Notes: a model not told the origin generated them from the sequence alone. DNA of 64,000 nt from Parasponia andersonii (GCA_002914805.1 JXTB01000430.1:213696-277695), one strand, 5' to 3'. Positions 35,886-48,464 are shown, counted from the stretch's first letter. Made by a program: numbers and translations.

Positions 35886-36599
35886 ATGCAACCTAACTAA
35901 TATCTTTGAAACTTCACTCCATAACCATCATTAATAAACCCTAAAATAGGTCATAATCTTTGGCTAAATGACTAACAACATCAACCCACACATAATATAG
36001 CAACCCACATAATAAAATCAGAGAAAGGTGTTAAATTTCACAAAATTCCAAAACCATACCCAAAAATATAGCACCCGATGATACTAAGATTGGTTTTCAC
36101 CTAAGAAATAATATCTCAAAAAAGAAATGAAAAACAAACCTTTGGTTCCTCCACCGAAGCTTCAAATGCTGCTTTGCCCTTCAAATCAGCCATATTTTCT
36201 ACTGGGTTTTTCGGCTCCACTACTAGACTCTTCGTTAGAGACTTAGACCGAGCTTTCTTCCTTGATGCCGATGTTGTGGCTTGAGTCTTTGAACTCGATT
36301 TTTTACTTTCCGTCGAATGTATTTTAGCTATTTTAATAGAGGACTAGATTGGGTTTTTTTACAATAAAATGGAGAACTGGGTTAGATTTTTCTTCAAATT
36401 TCAGACCGAAATCAAGCTTTTTATTTAGGTATTCTTCGGATTTCACTGAGAAATAGAGGGAAAATGGATGCTGGGATTCCAATTTCAGAGGGCAATGGAG
36501 TTTTAATTTTCGAAAATGGAAGTTTTGTGGGGAATTGTGTGGGTTAGTGGTGTAGGGTATATTAAATCATATGTCAGCCGTGATTGGGATTGGCAGAGG

Positions 36600-37060
36600 C
36601 ATTAGTGACTTTTACCGATTATGGGATCCATTTTTTACTCCTAAAAAATTTATCTAATTTTGTAATCCAAAAAAAGGAAAATAGAACCCCCTGTCCACGT
36701 CCTTTTCTCTTCAATTCCCCATTCATTAAAGTCATATGAAAGCTTGCCCGACATACACCCTTGCGTAACGGGGATTAACAATATAAATGGTATCATCAAG
36801 GAAATAGAAGCAACGGGTAATTAAAAAAATGTGCATGCCTTAATCATGTGAAGTTGATTCCAGCAACAAAAGAAATTATAAGAATGTAAATTAACTATAG
36901 TTTCCACTTCCATATCTCAATTTTTGAGACGTGAATTTCACTATCCTTTATAACATTACGAATTTTCTATAGAAATACCATGTGTTTCTGAGGCTATTTC
37001 TAAGCGCGTATCCTCTTTAATTCTACGTACATCAATATCGCTTTTTCTATTTGGCATTTT
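36600..37060. other. Intergenic DNA at the right margin of the MULE
   Basis: No gene and no clear terminal repeat found. Confidence 0.4.
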
Positions 37061-37061
37061 C

Positions 37062-37591
37062 ATGATTCCAAGTCTAGCCTTAATCCCTGCGTTTCTACTT
37101 ATCCACAACCTTCACTCTCACGGATTTTCATTTCGTCAATGGAGATGCCAGAGTTCTTTGCAATGGTTACTTCGTTTTTGGAGCAACCAAGAAGAGACAT
37201 TCCTAACAGAAGCCCACACCTCTCGTCTCTCACGGGCCGATTAACCTCTGAGATTTGTATGAGAACAACAACCACTAGTCCACCGTCCAATCGGTTATGT
37301 TGTCACAATGGTGAAACTACAGCAATATCAGGTCGAGGTTGGTGCTAGAGGTGATTATGAGGCCGAGTAACAGAAGCCTATCAAAGGAACTTGACAGTGA
37401 GGTTGGAATCGTTGGAGGAGGATAACAATAGAGCCTCCATGAGAGATCTATATGGAGATTGGGTTTTAGAATTTGTGGAAGGAGATGGACTCCATGATTC
37501 AATGGTTTTGAATCCAAATAAGAAGGAAATGATCAAGAATTACTTTGATAATAAACTATTTGTTCCTCGAGAATTGACTGAGAATAATTGA
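37062..37591 (+). pseudogene. Unrecognised coding remnant
   Basis: Three overlapping or adjacent open frames (starting 37062, 37139 and 37391) have a higher GC content and less biased composition than the surroundings. The last, 66 aa, contains MRDLYGDWVLEFVEGDG and KKEMIKNYFDNKLFVPREL, and looks like protein-coding sequence. The frames do not join without shifts. I do not recognise the family. It could be a gene fragment left by a transposon or a decayed gene. Confidence 0.3.
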
Positions 37592-37720
37592 ATCTTGCTT
37601 GTCTTCTACCTGTTCGAGGACATGCATCAGACAAGTATTTTGAAAATATTTTCCTAAAAAATGTATTTTGTAAACATAAGAGGAGCATGATGCATATTGG
37701 GTAATGCAGTGGCCTTTCAA

Positions 37721-37755
<35 letters not shown>

Positions 37756-37756
37756 A
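37721..37756. repeat. (AAT)n microsatellite
   Basis: About eleven AAT/ATA units in a row with no interruption. Confidence 0.9.
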
Positions 37757-38039
37757 GTGGTAAATAAATCTAACTAATACAATTAATTCAAAAACAGAAA
37801 AAACTTACTATGCAATGGTATATTAGTATATGTACTCATGATTTGCTTATGAAAAGAAACGATCTTTAAAAAGCAATAAATCATTGGTATGCATGCTATT
37901 TGCTAAACATAATGGTGATAAATAAATCGCAATTCTTAGTAGATTTACTTGAAAAATACTTCAAACGAATATTTATCTCAATTAACTTTGAAACAAAAGA
38001 AATGTTAAATTGTATTAGTTATTTAGTAGAAGAAAATAA

Positions 38040-38290
38040 TGACTTTTAAAAATTGGTAAACAAGTTATATATTATCGTAAAACAATTATATATATCGATA
38101 AATTAAATATATACCAAGGTAAACCAATTATATACACAGTAAATGAATGGTAAATAAATTATATATCGGTAAATGAATTATGTCTACTGGTAAATTAATT
38201 ATATATACCAAGAAATGAATTATATACTATAACAAATTAATTATGTATATTGGTAAATTAATTATATACATAAATATGTTAAATTAACTT
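38040..38290. repeat. Degenerate minisatellite GGTAAATTAATTATATA
   Basis: Units of the type GGTAAAT(T/G)AATTATATA separated by CC, CT or TACCA recur roughly every 25-35 bases. Confidence 0.55.
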
Positions 38291-38667
38291 ACATAGAGAT
38301 ATAATAGTAAGCTATAATCATTAATACTCAAAAAAGGATATAGAAGTCAATAAAATGAAAAAGTGATATTCATTAACATATAGTTTAGAAAAGAGGTATG
38401 TGATATAGTTTCCTCTAACATTATTTTATAATGTGAGATAGTTTAATAAAATTCACATGTCAGGCATTTAGATTAGATAGTAGAAAAGATAATCATCCTA
38501 GCACTCATCAATAAATAATAAGATATTGAATAATAATATTAAAAAAGGTCTGCACAAGCACAACACAATCATAAGCTAAACTAATGCGATACAATACGAC
38601 ACGAATAACTAATTGTATATGGGTTAGCATGGCGCAAGCACCACGAAAGACACGATATGCATGTTTA

Positions 38668-38852
38668 ATAGCTTATAGGTTACAAAATAATGTATAAACA
38701 ATTAAATTTATATGATTTGTTTCAATATAATTTTGGTTTTAATATCACTCTACTAATAATATTTATAGCTTACAAAATAATGTATAAACAAGTAAATTTA
38801 CAGGATCTGTTTCAATATAATTTTGGTTTTAATATTACTCCAATAATAATAT
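38668..38852. repeat. Imperfect tandem duplication, about 90 bp
   Basis: Both copies contain TAGCTTA, then TACAAAATAATGTATAAACA, and CAATATAATTTTGGTTTTAA before AATAATATTT. They start near 38668 and 38760. Confidence 0.75.
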
Positions 38853-39039
38853 TTCAATTATAAATCAAGAATTTATTTCATTTACACAAATATTTTAATT
38901 TAGACTGACTTAGTTTTATAAAAATTTACCTTACTTCTATAAATAAATTCTTTTATTAATATAAAGACAAGCCATTTACAAATCATATAAAAATAAAAAT
39001 GGATTTCTAATACTTTCACCTAAAAAAATATACAAAAAT

Positions 39040-39340
39040 ACGGCAGGCCAACATTTTTTTTTCCAATTCTTGTACTGCATTTTTTAGAAAAATACCAATA
39101 TTAAAAAAAGTTCCTAGAAAAATGGCATTTTTAAAAATAGTTGCTAATTACCATTATTTGAAAATTGGTTGCTGATTACTAATTATTAATTATATAACAG
39201 TTATAAATATATTTGGTTACGAATTATCAGTACTTGAAAACTGATTACTAGTTACTAATTATTATTTTAAAAAATAATATTTTTTAATTTTTTTTTAAAA
39301 AATGATATTTTTCTTAAAAATGTGGCATCTAAGAAAAACT
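39040..39340. mobile_element. Possible fold-back MITE
   Basis: The flanks hold TTTTTTAGAAAAATACCAA and (reversed) GATATTTTTCTTAAAAATG, around a centre rich in GGTTACTGATTACTAGTTAC-like words. The layout resembles the element at 47270-47690. Weak. Confidence 0.3.
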
Positions 39341-42300
39341 GAATCTACCGTAAATTTACAATTCTTTTCTAAAATAGCCTTAGATGGCCTAATATTCTCA
39401 ATAGAAATTGACTAAAAGATTAAATAAGCCAATTAGTATAAAAGTCCAGAATGGACACGATAAATACGAAATGAGGCAAGTGATATGCGCTAGAAAACAT
39501 GCACAATTAAGACAAAAATGAGCAAACACGATTGTGAAATAAGAATAATATTATTTTGCAACATGCACAATTAGACAAAAAAAAATAATATATGAGCAAT
39601 AAAATAAGCATGATTATATATAAAAAATAGACAAAATAATGTTAGAGATTCCACATTTTAAATACTACAATATGTTTGTACGTGATTGTGTGACTAGTCA
39701 CTAGCACATTAAATGGGTGAATTTTATCAAATTTATTTGAAATAAGTGAGTTGAACGATGATAGTTACCAATCAAATATCTAAAAACTGAAAAAAAAAAA
39801 AAATGAGATAGGATGTGATATACACTAAAAATATATGAGGAGCACTGCTACACAAGTTCGATACCGAAACAATTATGGCTCATAATCGGGCTTGAGACAT
39901 ATGGTTTATTGTGCTTGAGTGGTACAATGAGACATGGTTAATACCTCCAGTAGTGAAATATGAAGCGTGAAGAATTAGGGAATTGAATTAACGTCGGGTA
40001 GTACGTTCTAAGAGCATTTCTAATGGAATACTATATCATATGTCAATGTCAAGCATTAGCATTTGGGTGAAAAAGAAAAAATGGTCTTCAATGGTATGCT
40101 AAATTTAACATATATTTTAGCATGTTCTAATTTCTATTCTACATTCAAAAAACAACTCAAAGAATAAAAGACACTAAAATTTAGCATGAGATCTCAATTT
40201 AGAATATTGTCATACACTAAGTATGCGAATGGTCATCAGATATAATAATTCGATGAAAATACTTTTTGAAATAAAACTAATAGATGAATACAAATAGTAT
40301 ATATTTTAGCATGATTGTTTTAGAGAATAATCCCTTTTTGAGCATGAATGGATTGAGATGTTTTAAGGAGCAGCGTGGTCTAATCACTTAAAAAAGAGTA
40401 GTTGCCACCGTTCTTTTTTCCTTCCATACTCCCCTTCTTAGTTGATCTCTCTTTAAAATTTAAAAATTAATAAATTTCTTAACACACTTTTTCTTAATCT
40501 TTTTTGTTCCAAAATTGGCTATCAATTTTTTTTTTCAAAAGCCAAAGTAAATTCTTTTGGCCGCTCATTAATTTAAAAATCTATCAATCTTTTATCTTGA
40601 TCTTCCTCGACCTTTCTCTTTATTGACAAAAAATCACCTTATAAAATCAAGATAGAATGTTCAATTTTTTGGATTCGAAATACTACTTATTTTATTTTTC
40701 TTGTAGAGTTCTTGAATTAATTTTTGAGGATTCTTAATGAGAACTAGGGAGATAGAGTTTATTGAATTAGTTTTTGGATTTTGAGTCTTAAAAACTATAG
40801 AAAGAAAGTTGGACTTAAAAAAAAATTAAAATAATAAAAAGTTCTTGAATATTATTTAGGACTCATGAAAATTAAACGATAATTAGAATTATTGTTTACA
40901 TTTCTCGAGAAAGGCGGTTTGAATTGGGAATTCACAATATTTTTCTGTACAACTATAAAAAATTTACTTACCTAAAAATAAATAGACTGCTTAAGATTTT
41001 TTTTTAATAATTTATTGTTTGCTGTTTAAAAGGGTATGAAAAAGGGGAAAAAAAAGTTAAGAAAGTGGATTCAAGATCTTTAATATTATTGGGTTAACTG
41101 TAAAGAAATCTCTTAAGATATAGTCTTTCTGTAATTTTAATTATATCTTTTAGTTTATGCAAAATTATATATATACGTTTAAAATCTCTGAAAATTTATA
41201 CTTTCTACGCATAAATTAATCACTAAAGTTTTTACTAAATACGAAATCTGAATTGGAATATCTTATTTTTATAGGTAAATAACACCATTGATCCCCAACG
41301 TAGCAATATCTTGGCACATTAGTTCCTAACTATTTTTTTGTGGCATTCAAGTAACTGTCATTTATCTTTTTGGTACTGTTAGTCATTTTTGTATATTTCA
41401 TTCAAGATTTTGTTAGAATTTATTTCAATCATTAAATGAGAGAAATTTTACGCTGTTAATCCCTATTATTTAAATTGTTTAGCAATTTGTTTCCTTGTTT
41501 TTTTTTTTTTGAATTCGTATATCTTATTAACAATATTTCTTGGTACTAATTCTTATCAAAATTATAATGATATCTCCTAAAATAAAAATAATAACAATGA
41601 AACTTTTTGTCAAAAAAATTGAAAAAATCTATAAAATCTCCAAAAGGTTAACTATATTACTTTTTACATATAAACAATTAGTTATTTTGTTTTAATAACA
41701 TAGAAATATATATTAAAATCTAAATAGTTCAAGGCTTATTTATTGTAAACAGTTAATTTATTTTTTAGAATAATTATTCATAGTTAAATGAAAATTTAAG
41801 GGATATAGTAAATTTTTCAGTTAAATTTAACTAGTAGAAAATTATGTATGTGAAATCTTTTTGTTTTGAAGATGGTAAGATAACTATTTTTTTTACATAA
41901 AAATAACTATAGTTTGACATTTAATAGAGTTTGTCGGTATAATTTTTTCTTTAATTTGATTTTTTAATGAATTATTTGTTTTATATCTGCATCTGAACTT
42001 TAATTTTTCCAAAGATTAGTGGATGTAATATTATTTATGGGAGATTTGAATATCAAATGAAAAAAAATATAGGGACCCAATTGCTAAACAATTAAAATAA
42101 TGAGAATCAATAGTGCAAAAAAAAAAAGGTTAGGTACCTGAATACTAAAAAAGAAAGATGTGGATCAATATGTCAAAATAGTAATAAGTTAGGAATTAAT
42201 AATGCCATTAGCACAAAAAATATATTAACAATAATTTAAAATAATTTACACAAATCACACAATTTGCACACAGAATGTATACATTTGTAGAAATTTGAAA

Positions 42301-42800
42301 TGTGAATATAATTTTACACAAATCAAAAGAAAAAATTAAAATTGGATCGCAATATTATTTATAGAAGAATGCTAAATACACTTTATTTTACACTCTTCAG
42401 TCTTATAGTCTGACACATAGATTCTATTATTCAGTTTAATATTTTAATAATATAATAAATCAAAAATAAAATTCATGTGTCAAATAATGAAACTAGAAGA
42501 ATGCAAAAAAGAAAATAAAAGAGAGCGTAATTAGTATTCCTTTTATTTATGTTATTTCATTTAAACTTATTTTTGTTATTTAATAACTAATAAATGACGG
42601 GTGGCAGGAGAAAAAAAAGTAGGTGACCCTTATTTTTATTTTTATTTTTATTTTTTGAAATAAGGTCACGCTTATTTATTTTTTGACGAATGCTTCTTAT
42701 ATTTTGTTTAACCGAGTCTGAGACGGAGAAGGCACCGAGTTTAGGGAAAGAATTTAAGGAAAGTACAAAGACATCGCAAATATTTTCAATAAAGCTTCAC
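39341..42800. other. AT-rich intergenic DNA
   Basis: No coding or RNA gene found. A phrase beginning AGAGCATTTCTAATGGAAT at 40011 resembles the end of a common plant MITE type, but no matching second end was located. Confidence 0.45.
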
Positions 42801-42818
42801 TTCACCCAGTCACTGAAC

Positions 42819-42828
42819 TATATAAATA
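42819..42828 (+). promoter_or_regulatory. TATA box of the DNA glycosylase gene
   Basis: TATATAAATA within CTATATAAATATATA, 276 nt upstream of the glycosylase start at 43104. It fits a plant TATA box but is embedded in an AT run, so the exact element is uncertain. Confidence 0.45.
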
Positions 42829-43103
42829 TATATATATATATATATTTATATTTCAAAATTTTTCTTCCAAATTAATTTCATTTTTACATAAACTGAACAC
42901 AAAAAAAAAAATTCCATAGTCAAATTCCAACTTCTCATTATCCCAACGTTGTTCCCTCTGAAAAAAAAAAAACTCTCTCCCATGGCTTCAATCCGAACCC
43001 CTTTATAGACCTCCGCCACCGCCGCTGCCAACAACAACCACGCCTCTCGGCCACCACCGCCGCCGCCGCCAGCATTATCACTGTCAGTACCCGATTGAGC
43101 CTT

Positions 43104-46100
43104 ATGGGCGAGCAAACCCAAGTCCAGACCCAAACCCAAACCCAGAACCACCATGAATCCGCCGTGACCTCCTCCATCTCTACCACCACAATCGCTCCGG
43201 CGAGCACAGCACCCACCGAGCTCAGCAATGCCCCGGCTCAGACCTCCTCTCCTCCTTCCAAAATCCCCTTCCGCCCCCGGAAGATCCGGAAGCTTTCGCC
43301 GGACGATTCCGACTCCAAATCCACTCAAATCGTCGCCGTGCCCGAAAACCCCAAACCCACAGCCACCGCCAAACCCGCCAAGTCGAAGATCGTACAGTCA
43401 CGGGCCTTGACGCTGCCGAGAATCGTAGCGAGATCGCTCTCTTGCGAGGGCGAGGTCGAAATCGCTCTCCGCCATCTGCGAAACGCCGATCCACTCCTCG
43501 CTCCATTGATCGACCTGCACCAGCCTCCGACCTTTGACAACTTCCACACTCCGTTTCTCGCTCTGACTCGGAGCATTCTCTACCAGCAGCTCGCCTTCAA
43601 GGCCGGGACGTCTATCTACACGCGCTTCATCGCTCTCTGTGGTGGCGAAGCGGGTGTCGTCCCCGAGGCTGTGCTTGCCCTAACCCCTCAGCAGCTTCGG
43701 CAAATTGGGATTTCGGGGCGCAAAGCTAGCTACCTCCATGACCTAGCCAGGAAGTACCAGAATGGGATTTTATCAGATACAGCGATTGTAAATATGGATG
43801 ACAAGTCGCTCTTTACAATGCTTACTATGGTAAATGGAATCGGGTCTTGGTCTGTCCACATGTTCATGATTTTCTCACTCCACAGACCCGATGTTCTTCC
43901 CATTAACGATCTTGGCGTTCGCAAAGGGGTTCAATTTCTCTACAATCTCGAAGACTTGCCCCGGCCGTCTCAGATGGAGCAGTTGTGCGAGAAGTGGAAG
44001 CCTTATCGGTCCGTCGCTGCGTGGTATATGTGGAGGTTTGTTGAGGCCAAAGGAGCTCCGTCAAGTGCCGCTGCAGTGGCGGCCGGCGCCGGTCTGCAGC
44101 AGCAGCAGCAACAACAACCTGGGGAGCCGCAGCAACCGCAACAGCCCCAGCTTATAGATCCTCTCAACATTCTCAATATTGGGTATGGTTCATTCTTTCC
44201 TTGTGGGTTTTAGTTTCTTGCATACAGAAGAGTGTCAATGCTTAATTGTAGTAGTTTTGCTTCAATGTTTCGTGTGGCCAGTTTTATTTGATTGATTGTT
44301 TTTGTTTCTTTTCTGATATGCTTTCTGAATGCGTAGTAGAAACTGGGTACTTTGTCTTTCAAGAGAATTTTTTCTTGCTGCAAATTGTGACCGACTTACA
44401 TTAATGTTTAACGTGTACGTTCGACTTCTAGTTTAGTATTAAGAGTAGAATAGGGTCATTTTTAATTTTTATGCTTAACTGACATAGGGTGCATGGTTTA
44501 CAAGTTGGAGGAATAATGCTTTTGAAGTAGAATCATGGTGTTTGTGGAAGCGTCTAGAAATTGCATTTATATGCTTTAGTTAGCGCTGCTTGTACTTGAT
44601 GAGATCTGAGTTCTGATTGCTTGAAATGTTCTCAATGATATGAAATGTTTTTCCATATGTTTACAGTTACTCGGTAGAGGAAGAAAGTTAGTACCTTTGG
44701 CTCTATTTTCATGTGAAATAAAAGCCTTTCAACTGAAAAAGTAAGATATTAGATTATGATGTTAAAAGCAAGGACGGAGTAGGCACCATTTTTTTTCAGT
44801 TCCAAATATAGACCTGCATTAGCTGCTTTTTTTTGGGTGTACTTTCTGAGGAAATGGTGTATACTGTAGACATCTGTCTCTGACTTTCTTGATCTCTGAG
44901 GAAAACTCTGGTCCTTATGTTAACTTGTGCTTAATGGCACTTGTTCAATCCTGTTGAAGAAAGACAGTGATTTACAGTGATTTACCTGAAAACTAAGAGA
45001 AAAGATATAGCCACTCTTCCTATATGGGGGAGAAGCATAAGGATTTTGACAGGCCATTATTAGATGCAGGGTCATGTTTCCACGTTCGTGTCTGATGAAT
45101 AGAAACTTGATACACAGACCTCTTTATTTTTCAGGGCTGTAGAGACAAGTAGAATAAAACCTGTTGAACCATGGTACACTGGTATTCAATTTAGAATTTA
45201 CGTGTACATGATGATTATTACAGAGAATCTTAGCCTCCATTAAATTTAAGTGGAGGTCTTGAATGTAGATTAGCTTTGCTTGGCTTCTTTTGTCTTGACA
45301 AATATCTCACATTTTCATAATATAGGCCTTCTCTAAATTATTTATTAAATCATCTCTTCCTTCTGAAAAGGATAGTAGACAGGTATACAACAGAGAATAA
45401 CAAATTCATCTTCAAAAGTGTCTGGGAATCTAAAAGTATATGAAGATTATAAAGAGAAGGAGTAGATGTCTGATATGATCAAAAGAAAAACAAAAGCTTG
45501 TGTATTAGAATAATCCAAATGACAGATCATTACTTTTTTTATATTAGGTGTATTTTTAATGGTACTATAGAGTGGGTTTCCTATCTTGGCCTGTTTGTAT
45601 AAAAAATCTAAAACCATTATCCTAACTTTTCAGAATGTCATGTCATGGTTTTCCTTGACCTTTAATCGCCAAAAGAGCGGCATAAGGAGGTTGTTTTTCC
45701 AAAATGCTTGTACATTGGCTTATTTTCTAGATATCCTTCTCTAAGGGATATAGTAATGTACATATCATGTTATTTGAACTGAAGCTGGATCAAGGCAAAG
45801 AAATTAGCACTGTGAAGCAGAGCATTTTGAGGTCATAGGTATGAAGTAACTATAGTGAGGGTTTTGAATGGTTAGTTATTTACAATTTCTATGGAAACAG
45901 TGGTGCCATTGGTATTTGATGGCTCTCTTTTCTTTCTTTCTTTCCTTAAATCTAGTTGTAAAATTGGCTACTTAACTGCAAACTTTCCTTTGAGAGGGCA
46001 CTAGACCCTGAAGATTTATTATATGGACATGTAATGGAGTGGAAAGCTAGATAACAGCGTCCCCTTGGCACAGTGGTAGACCTGTCTTCTACAGTAAATG

Positions 46101-46336
46101 GTGGATTCTTCTCCTAAAGTTCATTTTCTCTGAAAATGTCTTCTTGATAATTGTTATTGGTTCTTTGATTCAGTTCTTGGTAGTTTATCTGCAAAACCTT
46201 TCAAAACCCTGAATAGACTGGTTTTGGGTTTCTTTTCCTTCTTTTGGGGTTTATAACTTGTGACATGGTTTGTTTTGTGCACAGTTCGGGGCCAGCCATG
46301 GACAACCAATTTAGGGCCTGTGCCTGGGGGCAATGA
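43104..46336 (+). CDS. DNA-3-methyladenine glycosylase, HhH-GPD superfamily (AlkA-like), two exons
   Basis: Removes alkylated bases to start base excision repair; expected in the nucleus. Exon 1 is 43104-44182 and exon 2 is 46285-46336, with donor GTATGG and acceptor GCACAG, giving 376 aa. The start is the ATG at 43104. Residues 1-110 are low-complexity (Gln/Thr, then Pro/Lys-rich with IPFRPRKIRKLS). The glycosylase domain follows: SILYQQLA (157-164), helix-hairpin-helix NGIGSWSVHMF (244-254), and the catalytic Asp expected at D269 in INDLGVRKG. A Gln/Pro stretch (330-348) precedes the end. I chose the spliced form because exon 2 yields CAWGQ, which I recall at the end of Arabidopsis At1g75230; without splicing the frame would run to 44213 with a different tail. 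The 2.1-kb intron contains no other gene. Confidence 0.85.
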
Positions 46337-48456
46337 TTGGAATGAAAAAGGAGGAATTTGTGCAACGCCATTCATTTCAAGCCATCTCATCTTCTAGGTG
46401 AAAATGGTTCCATATCCAGCATTGCAATGATGGTACTCATTTGGAATTTTGGTGTTGAAAGCTCCATCATAATTGAAAGGCTTCAGAGATGAGTGTACTA
46501 AATTTAGTTTTCTTTTCGGAGTAAATAAACTTTTGTCTATGCTGTAGTCTTGTTGTCCAAGTCAAAAAAACAACAACCATATGTGGTCAATGGGTATTTT
46601 ATAGGAACTTAATAGAAAGCAGTGGTTAAAACGCCTTTTACTTCCGAATATGGTTTGGCCACACCACGGCCTAGGCCATTCTCTCCTAGTTTCTTTTAGT
46701 TCTAGACAGAAGGATCCTTTGTGAATTTTATGATCTATTGGATTAGTTTTCCTATATTAGGAGTTCAAGATTGTACCGTAGTTCCCTTCTGTTTACTTAT
46801 TGTTTTTTAGGCCAATCTCTCGCTAGCAGTCTTCTTTTCTTGAATCTCAACTTATAGAAAGAATTTTGAGTATTGACCATTGTTACTGCTAACGAGCTAA
46901 CCACCTTAGTGAATTCTGCTACTCTAGTTACTTGAGATTTGTTTAGAGTGATGCCAGGATACTATAAACTTGCACCAAAAAACTTACCCGAGATGATTTG
47001 TCCTCTTTTTCAACCACAACTAACAACTGATATCAAAAATAAGATCAATGGTGGTATACGTTTTTAAAAGAAGATATAAAAGAGAGAAGAAATACAATAT
47101 TGTATAAGGTCACGGTGCAAGTTTTGAGTATTCCTAATTACTCATTTGGTTAATCGGGTTTTAAGTGCTTCGTACTTTCTTTGACATGGTTCAGTTTTTC
47201 AAAGACCGCAAATGTTTATTGGGCTAACCTTCAGTAATGGGCTTATTTGGAAGGTTTATTGAGGAAATTTGATTTTTTATGGTATTTTTTCAGAAAAATT
47301 GAAAAATCCTTGAAATTATTCTGAAAAATTCCAGATTTAATTATAAAAAATCACTTTTAAAAGTATTTAGAAAAATATCATTTTTTTTAATTCATGACAT
47401 ATTTAAGATAACTAGTCGAGTAACTTGAAATAACTTAAACAGTTACTTCAAGTAACTGGATTGGTTACTTAAACAGTTACTTCAAGTAACTGGACTCTAA
47501 GTAACTTAACTAGTTACGTCGAGTACTATTAAAAAATTTCAATGCCAAATTTAAAGAAAGAAGTTATATTTTTCTAAATATTTTTCAAAAGTGTTATTTT
47601 TCTAATAATACTTTTGAAAAACGATAGTTTTCTAAATCAATCCGGAATTTTTCAAAAAATGAGTCCATCCGGGATTTTTCACTTTTGGTATCTTGGGCCT
47701 GGAATTTTGTAAATAGCCCAGGCTTATTTGCTCTATTAGTCTACTAACTGCAAGATTTCTCACAGTGCCCGGTGGAGTAATAGCTTTATATAGCGACTTG
47801 TAAACTTATAGTGGATGTTCGCTCTTCACGTACCCTATGAGAAGTTGAGATTTGAAAGCCGAAGAAATTGATATCTATTTGTATATTTAACTAACAAAAT
47901 CCAATAGAAAGTGATTAAGGTGATATTTGTCCGTACTCGATAGAATTATGAAAATGCCGTCAAATCAAATGCTAAGTAAGCATTACATGCTGTCAAGGCT
48001 ATATTATAAATTATGCACCAAAAACCTTGCAATCATCGGCGGTGTCCTTCTTGTGTTTCATTCTTCGCAATAGACAAGCTATTCTATATGTTTTGTGTCC
48101 CGTCATGGTCCAATTTTTCCGCATATTCGTATAAATATATGTTTCCCGGAATGTGATAAAATGGAATCAAAATGTAGATCCGAGTTATTTTAATCACAAA
48201 ATTTATGAGGTACATATAGGTCAGGACGGCATGGTGACAGGTGTGACAGTCGTCCTTCGTCGTATAAAGCATGGTTATATGTGAGACATGAATATAAACA
48301 CAAACAAAGCGACACTTTTCTGAATATTGAAGTGGGATATTCTGGTAGCCTATCTTTTTATCCCCTCTAGTAGTTTCGTAATCTCCACTTAGAATTAAAA
48401 TACCAAACACTCCCTTATCCCCTTCAGGCTTCATCTGATATATTATTATTTCTAAC
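46337..48456. other. Intergenic DNA
   Basis: Contains the glycosylase 3' flank and a fold-back element at 47270-47690. No gene supported. Confidence 0.45.
47270..47690. mobile_element. Fold-back element with AGTTACTTCAAGTAACT core
   Basis: The left arm (about 47275-47390: TTTTTCAGAAAAATTG, AAAAGTATTTAGAAAAATAT) and the right arm (47540-47690), reverse-complemented, are similar (TTTTTGAAAAATTCCGG, AAATATTTAGAAAAATATAA). The centre has the palindromic word AGTTACTTCAAGTAACT twice (about 47440 and 47474), flanked by TAACTAGT and TTAACTAGTTAC. No coding potential. Confidence 0.5.
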
Positions 48457-48464
48457 TATAAAAT
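48457..48464 (+). promoter_or_regulatory. TATA box of the FAAL-like gene
   Basis: TATAAAAT in AACTATAAAATGGCC, 70 nt upstream of the start at 48534. Good match to the plant TATA consensus. It would place the transcription start about 40 nt before the ATG. Confidence 0.6.

Larger units (their letters stand above)
30958..36330 (-). pseudogene. DUF1985/Ulp1-type cysteine protease gene of the MULE, disabled
   Basis: Minus-strand blocks in order: 36330-36140 (Ser/Lys-rich N-terminus); 35479-35126 (DUF1985, with ITFFGQIFHNMIIWQVYY); 35125-34640 (rest of DUF1985, LVKDLDAFNVYPWGSYLW, then WAYEYF, with frame slips); 34192-33900 (charged, coiled-coil-like); 33480-32880 (Lys/Glu-rich low complexity); 32824-32606 (basic, KRIAATKRPKQVVKL); 32400-32283 (KSWFYTLYEPNQWLSFE); 31939-31421 (Ulp1 core with GHWILLVVDI and IVYDSF); 31140-30958 (DYGMFIIKYAKFL). 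The family's catalytic His and Asp are visible, but the nucleophilic Cys (normally DCG.F) is Tyr (TAT at 31125-31123). In-frame TAG occurs at 35128-35126, with further frame slips. Known plant relatives are thought to act on SUMO-like substrates. This copy cannot be active. Confidence 0.8.
26450..36600. mobile_element. Decayed Mutator-like element (MULE) carrying mudrA and Ulp1-type genes
   Basis: This roughly 10-kb region holds a mudrA-like transposase gene on the plus strand (27431-30223) and a DUF1985/Ulp1-type protease gene on the minus strand (30958-36330), converging near 30.5 kb. The pairing is known from plant MULEs that carry Ulp1-like genes (for example CUMULE in melon and the Kaonashi group). 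A (CT)n-rich leader-like stretch occurs at 26575-26760. I compared the outer 600 bases on both sides and found no long terminal inverted repeats, so it may be a non-TIR MULE and the limits given are approximate. All gaps between coding blocks contain a TCAAGA/TCTTGAC repeat. Both genes are disabled. Confidence 0.75.

Noticed and set aside
26450-36600. CRISPR-like array read from the regularly spaced palindromic words
   Set aside because: Units are degenerate, spacing is irregular, there are no unique spacers and no associated genes; the host is a plant.
40011-40330. MITE of the AGAGCATTTC(T/C)AATGG type
   Set aside because: One end is suggestive, but no inverted partner or duplication was found.
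42846-43506. Minus-strand Gly/Arg-rich frames
   Set aside because: Antisense shadow of the DNA glycosylase N-terminus.
46055-46130. tRNA-like phrase CCCTTGGCACAGTGGTAGACC inside the glycosylase intron
   Set aside because: Only an A-box-like word is present; no convincing B-box, cloverleaf or target-site duplication.
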